This document shows, piece by piece, positions 60,346-62,918 of a stretch of 62,918 bases of DNA (positions within the stretch are counted from its first letter, which is position 1; every line of letters starts with the position of its first letter). Below the pieces are notes generated by a model, which searched no databases, had not been told where the DNA came from, and worked only from the letters and a program-made list of their open reading frames with translations. The translations under genes were made by a program, and so were the position numbers. Source of the stretch: Myxococcales bacterium (GTDB lineage Bacteria; Myxococcota; Myxococcia; Myxococcales; JAKAPL01). The DNA is taken from positions 1 through 62,918 of the forward strand of contig JAKAPL010000014.1 in the NCBI GenBank assembly GCA_021807105.1. Direction: 5' to 3'.

Positions 60346-62032
60346 GCAGTTGGCACAGCAACACCCATAGCAGGAGTAACATGTGTTGCACCGTGGAGCA
60401 GATCCCGGTACGCCGGGGTTGCCGGTCGTTCCCGCGGCCCCCTGCGTGCCCGCACCGGCCGAATACCCGCCGGCCGAGAACGAGCCCCCATCGGAACCTT
60501 GCCCCGGCGCGCCCGCCCCTCCATCCTCCCCGCCCCCCGGCGTCCGCCGGCTCGCAGCCGCTGTCGGTCGTGCTCACGCCGGGTGTCCCCGCGTCCCCCG
60601 AGAGGCCGTCGCCCGCGTTCGCCATCTGGACCACCACGTCGTTGAGCGCGAGCGTCGTGGACGAGCCCCGGGCGAAGATGCCGTAGAGCGATTCGCCGGG
60701 CTGCACGCTCGCCTGATCCTTGCTCTGGATCGTGAGCGTGCTCAGAGTCGCGGCCCCGCCGAGCGCGTCCGCGAGCACCGTCGTCGTCGCGTTCGGGGGC
60801 GCCTGGATCACGACTGCCTGATCCGCGTTGTCGCAGACGGGTGACCACGCGCCGCCCGTCCTGCTCCAGCCGCCCTCGACCGTGAGGTTCGCGTCGAGCG
60901 TGATCGACTCGACGTAGGGGCTTCCGCTCTCGCCGACGTAGACGATGGTCTTGCCGGTCGCCTGGGCGACGTTGATCCCGAGCTGCACGCTGCCGCAGGG
61001 GTCCGTCGCGCTTCCACAGGAGCTGGCGTCGCTGCTCCCGCCCGCGAGCACGAAGACGCCGTTCGCCGGATCGATGGCCTCGGGGTGGCAGACGTGGCTC
61101 ACGTCGCAGCAGCCGGCGCAATCGCTCACCGGGCAGCTCCCGCCGCACTCGTCCGGCGCGCCGTCGCACTTGTCCGCGCACTGGGGCGTGCAGCAGGCGT
61201 AGCCCCCATCGGTCGTCGCGTCCTCGCAGTAGGCCGGGGACGCGCAGATCGCGCAGGCGCCGCCGCCGCTGCCGCAGGCCGGGCCCGCGTCGCCCGACTG
61301 GCAGAGGTGGCTCACGTCGCAGCAGCCCGCGCACTCGTTCGGGCACTCGCCCCCGCAGCCATCGCCGGTACCTGCGCACTGGTCGGCGCACCGGGGCGTG
61401 CAACAGACATGGCCGCCGTCCACCGTCGCGTCCTCGCAGTACGCGGGAGAGGCGCAGACATCGCAGGCCCCGCCGCCGCTGCCGCAGGCCGGGCCCGCGT
61501 CGCCCGGCTGGCAGACGAAGTTCGAATCGCAGCAGCCCGGGCATCTGTTCGTCGGGCAGGCGCCGCCGCAGCCGTCGAGCCCGCCCCGGCACTGGTTCGT
61601 GCAATCCGGCGTGCAGGCGTCGAGGCCGCCGCTCGAACCACCGCCGCTGGAGGTCGACCCGCCGGTCGATCCGCTCGTGCTGGAGGCCGCCCCCGAGGTC
61701 GAGCCGCTCCCGGAGCTGGTCGTCGATCCGCTCGTGCTGGAGCCGCCCGAGCTGGAGATCTCGCCCGAGGTCGAACCGCCGGTCGTCGTGGCCTTCCCCG
61801 AGGTCGAGCCCCCCTGGCTCCCCGAGCTGCTCGTGGCCCCGCCGCTGCTCCCGGACGCGGGCGTGCCGCCGTCCACGGTGACGCAGAGGTGCTCCGCCGG
61901 GTCGCAACGTGCGCCCGCCGCGCAGTCGGAGTCCTGCCGGCAGACGACCCGGGACGGAAACGGGAACCCGCAGGCCCACGCGCTCGAGACGAACGCGGCG
62001 AGCGCGATGGAGCGTGGCGCACGGGCCCCCAT
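60332..62032 (-). CDS. Cysteine-rich lipoprotein, frame broken near its C terminus
   Basis: The intact part is a lipoprotein (signal AAFVSSAWAC), with a Cys-rich start (CRQDSDCAAGARCDPAEHLC), a long Ser/Gly/Thr linker, then three Cys-rich modules of about 55 residues (CTPDCTNQCRGGLDGCGGAC; CTPRCADQCAGTGDGCGGEC; CTPQCADKCDGAPDECGGSC) and a DUF1565-like repeat region (GVFVLAGGSSDASSCGSATD, IVYVGESGSPYVESITLD). Near the end the frame turns into Arg/Trp-rich nonsense after DSGCEPADAGG. Six Cs at 60533-60538 (plus strand) mark the switch: one base fewer restores a Gly/Cys-rich tail to 59824. The cause is either a sequencing indel, a real mutation or slippage. Confidence 0.8.
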   Translation of the reverse strand: MGARAPRSIALAAFVSSAWACGFPFPSRVVCRQDSDCAAGARCDPAEHLCVTVDGGTPASGSSGGATSSSGSQGGSTSGKATTTGGSTSGEISSSGGSSTSGSTTSSGSGSTSGAASSTSGSTGGSTSSGGGSSGGLDACTPDCTNQCRGGLDGCGGACPTNRCPGCCDSNFVCQPGDAGPACGSGGGACDVCASPAYCEDATVDGGHVCCTPRCADQCAGTGDGCGGECPNECAGCCDVSHLCQSGDAGPACGSGGGACAICASPAYCEDATTDGGYACCTPQCADKCDGAPDECGGSCPVSDCAGCCDVSHVCHPEAIDPANGVFVLAGGSSDASSCGSATDPCGSVQLGINVAQATGKTIVYVGESGSPYVESITLDANLTVEGGWSRTGGAWSPVCDNADQAVVIQAPPNATTTVLADALGGAATLSTLTIQSKDQASVQPGESLYGIFARGSSTTLALNDVVVQMANAGDGLSGDAGTPGVSTTDSGCEPADAGGRGGWRGGRAGARFRWGLVLGRRVFGRCGHAGGRGNDRQPRRTGICSTVQHMLLLLWVLLCQLRVLL

Positions 62033-62033
62033 T

Positions 62034-62762
62034 TCAGAAGCTCGCCGAGAGGGCCAGCGCACCGCCGCCGGGCGTGGGCGAGAGGGTGACCCGCGCGCGG
62101 GCGGCGCCGCCCGGGAGGGCAAGGAGGATCCCGGCCGCGACGAGGCCCGCGAGCCCTGCGCCGGCGGCGATCTCCCCGGCGCTGTTCCAGACGTTCGCGG
62201 ACGCGACCTGCCCGGCGAGGTGCTGTTCGGCGGGGCTGCCCATCGGCGGCGTTCCAGCCCGCTCGGCGCTCGCCGCGATCCCGCGCGCCGTGAGGAGCGC
62301 GCCGCCCCCTCCGAGGCCGACGGCGAGCCCGAGGGCGCCGATCAAGTACGCGGGCCAGCGGGAACGGCGCGGCGCCTCCACGGACCGCGTGAGGGTCGCG
62401 GTCGGGGCCGGGGGCGTTCGTCGGGTCGCGGTGACTAGGACCGGCGCGGGCACGACCGCAGGCGCCATCGCGGTCGGGGGGATGGGCGGCCGGATCGGCC
62501 TCGCGGGCACGGCTTGCGCGAGCGCCTTGGCGTGGACCTCCGCGATCAACTGCCGCACGACCGCGCGGTTCCTGGCGTTGGGGCTCCGGCGCAGGTAGCC
62601 CCGGTAGTAGAACTCGGCCTTCGCGAACGCGCCGAGCGCCCGCTCGCACTGGCCCAGGTTGAAGAGCAGCGCCGGGAGGCCCGAGGCTTCGAAGGCGGCC
62701 TTCGCGTCCCGGAGCGCCCGCGAGAAGTCACGCGCGTCGTACTCGCGGATCGATTGCCTCAC
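62034..62762 (-). CDS. TPR-containing membrane protein
   Basis: A 242-residue protein starting at GTG 62762. The N-terminal 75 residues are TPR-like (YDARDFSRALRDAKAAFEAS, LPALLFNLGQCERALGAFAK, AEFYYRGYLRRSPNARNRAV), then a Pro/Ala linker, a transmembrane helix (WPAYLIGALGLAVGLGGGGA) and a second hydrophobic stretch (AAGAGLAGLVAAGILLALP). Such TPR-linker-membrane proteins usually begin with a signal peptide; none is here, and an in-frame stop lies 13 codons upstream, so the N terminus may be shortened. It ends 1 bp before the start of the cysteine-rich lipoprotein gene and is probably in one operon with it. Confidence 0.72.
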   Translation of the reverse strand: MRQSIREYDARDFSRALRDAKAAFEASGLPALLFNLGQCERALGAFAKAEFYYRGYLRRSPNARNRAVVRQLIAEVHAKALAQAVPARPIRPPIPPTAMAPAVVPAPVLVTATRRTPPAPTATLTRSVEAPRRSRWPAYLIGALGLAVGLGGGGALLTARGIAASAERAGTPPMGSPAEQHLAGQVASANVWNSAGEIAAGAGLAGLVAAGILLALPGGAARARVTLSPTPGGGALALSASF

Positions 62763-62829
62763 GAGTGCCCGGAGCTCCGGTGAAGCCTTGGGTGTCAGTT
62801 CTCACGAGCTAGGGACCCCTGAGGGGAAA

Positions 62830-62890
62830 GTTTCTCACCTGCTTTCCCCCCTTCCGGAGCTGAGTTTCTCAGCTGAATTCCCCCCCCCGT
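62830..62890. repeat. Short direct repeat with C tracts at the window end
   Basis: GTTTCTCACCTGCTTTCCCC is followed about 32 bp later by the similar GTTTCTCAGCTGAATTCCCC. The C runs are six to eight long. No gene is seen from 62763 to the end of the window. Confidence 0.45.
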
Positions 62891-62918
62891 CCACGCGTGA
62901 CAGACGCGACCGCTAAGG

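Overview
The window is GC-rich DNA from a bacterium that looks like a member of the Myxococcota (former Deltaproteobacteria). The evidence is content: an MglA/MglB polarity GTPase pair, a Glt/Nfs-type envelope gene series, a TolQ-TolR-TolR motor set like AglRQS, many cysteine-rich and Ser/Gly-rich lipoproteins, and a TonB-dependent receptor carrying its own TonB domain. No rRNA, CRISPR array, complete insertion sequence or prophage is visible. The taxonomic call is an inference from gene families.

Layout. 0.2-6.5 kb: a secreted protein of unknown role, an ArgE-like M20 deacylase with an AstA-type succinyltransferase, and a convergent MmgE/PrpD-ComA pair. 6.9-9.4 kb: helicase hrpB. 9.7-10.35 kb: a 21-bp tandem array. 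10.6-12.25 kb: ECF sigma factor, zinc-finger anti-sigma factor and an exported protein. 12.3-22.2 kb: a DUF4175 / peptidase-MA / MoxR / DUF58 / VWA / NagZ run typical of envelope maintenance. 22.2-26.1 kb: a cysteine-rich lipoprotein, a VOC-fold epimerase and a transglutaminase-like protein. 26.3-28.1 kb: the TolQ/TolR/TolR motor operon. 28.5-28.9 kb: a second 21-bp array. 29.4-32.4 kb: three related lipoproteins, two of which share an almost identical 500-bp core. 32.7-36.7 kb: rsmE, a rhomboid-like protein, a LeuA-like condensing enzyme and a thiolase. 37.0-40.8 kb: a lipoprotein and a TonB-dependent receptor. 41.4-56.8 kb: mglBA followed by a tightly overlapped set of envelope genes (two large TPR proteins, a TPR lipoprotein, a small exported protein, a TonB/AgmX-like transmembrane protein, a coiled-coil protein, a cNMP-binding protein, a beta-barrel and a short OPX protein). 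56.8-59.4 kb: comM and recA, overlapping. 59.45-59.74 kb: tRNA-His, -Arg and -Pro. 59.8-62.8 kb: a frameshifted cysteine-rich lipoprotein and a TPR protein.

The most interesting system is the combination of mglBA, the Glt/Nfs-like envelope complex and the AglRQS-like motor. In Myxococcus these modules drive gliding motility or spore-coat assembly and lie in separate loci; here the GTPase switch sits at the head of the envelope-complex genes, with the motor 13 kb away. Two uncharacterised cytosolic genes (a coiled-coil protein and a stand-alone cNMP-binding domain) end the series, and homopolymeric G tracts occur inside or just before three of its genes.

The noncoding DNA is also unusual. A MITE-like element with ends CCCGTCTTATTCACGG occurs at least four times complete and several times in part, with 5-bp target duplications at two copies. 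Two unrelated 21-bp arrays share one design: a 10-bp palindrome plus an 11-bp spacer per unit.
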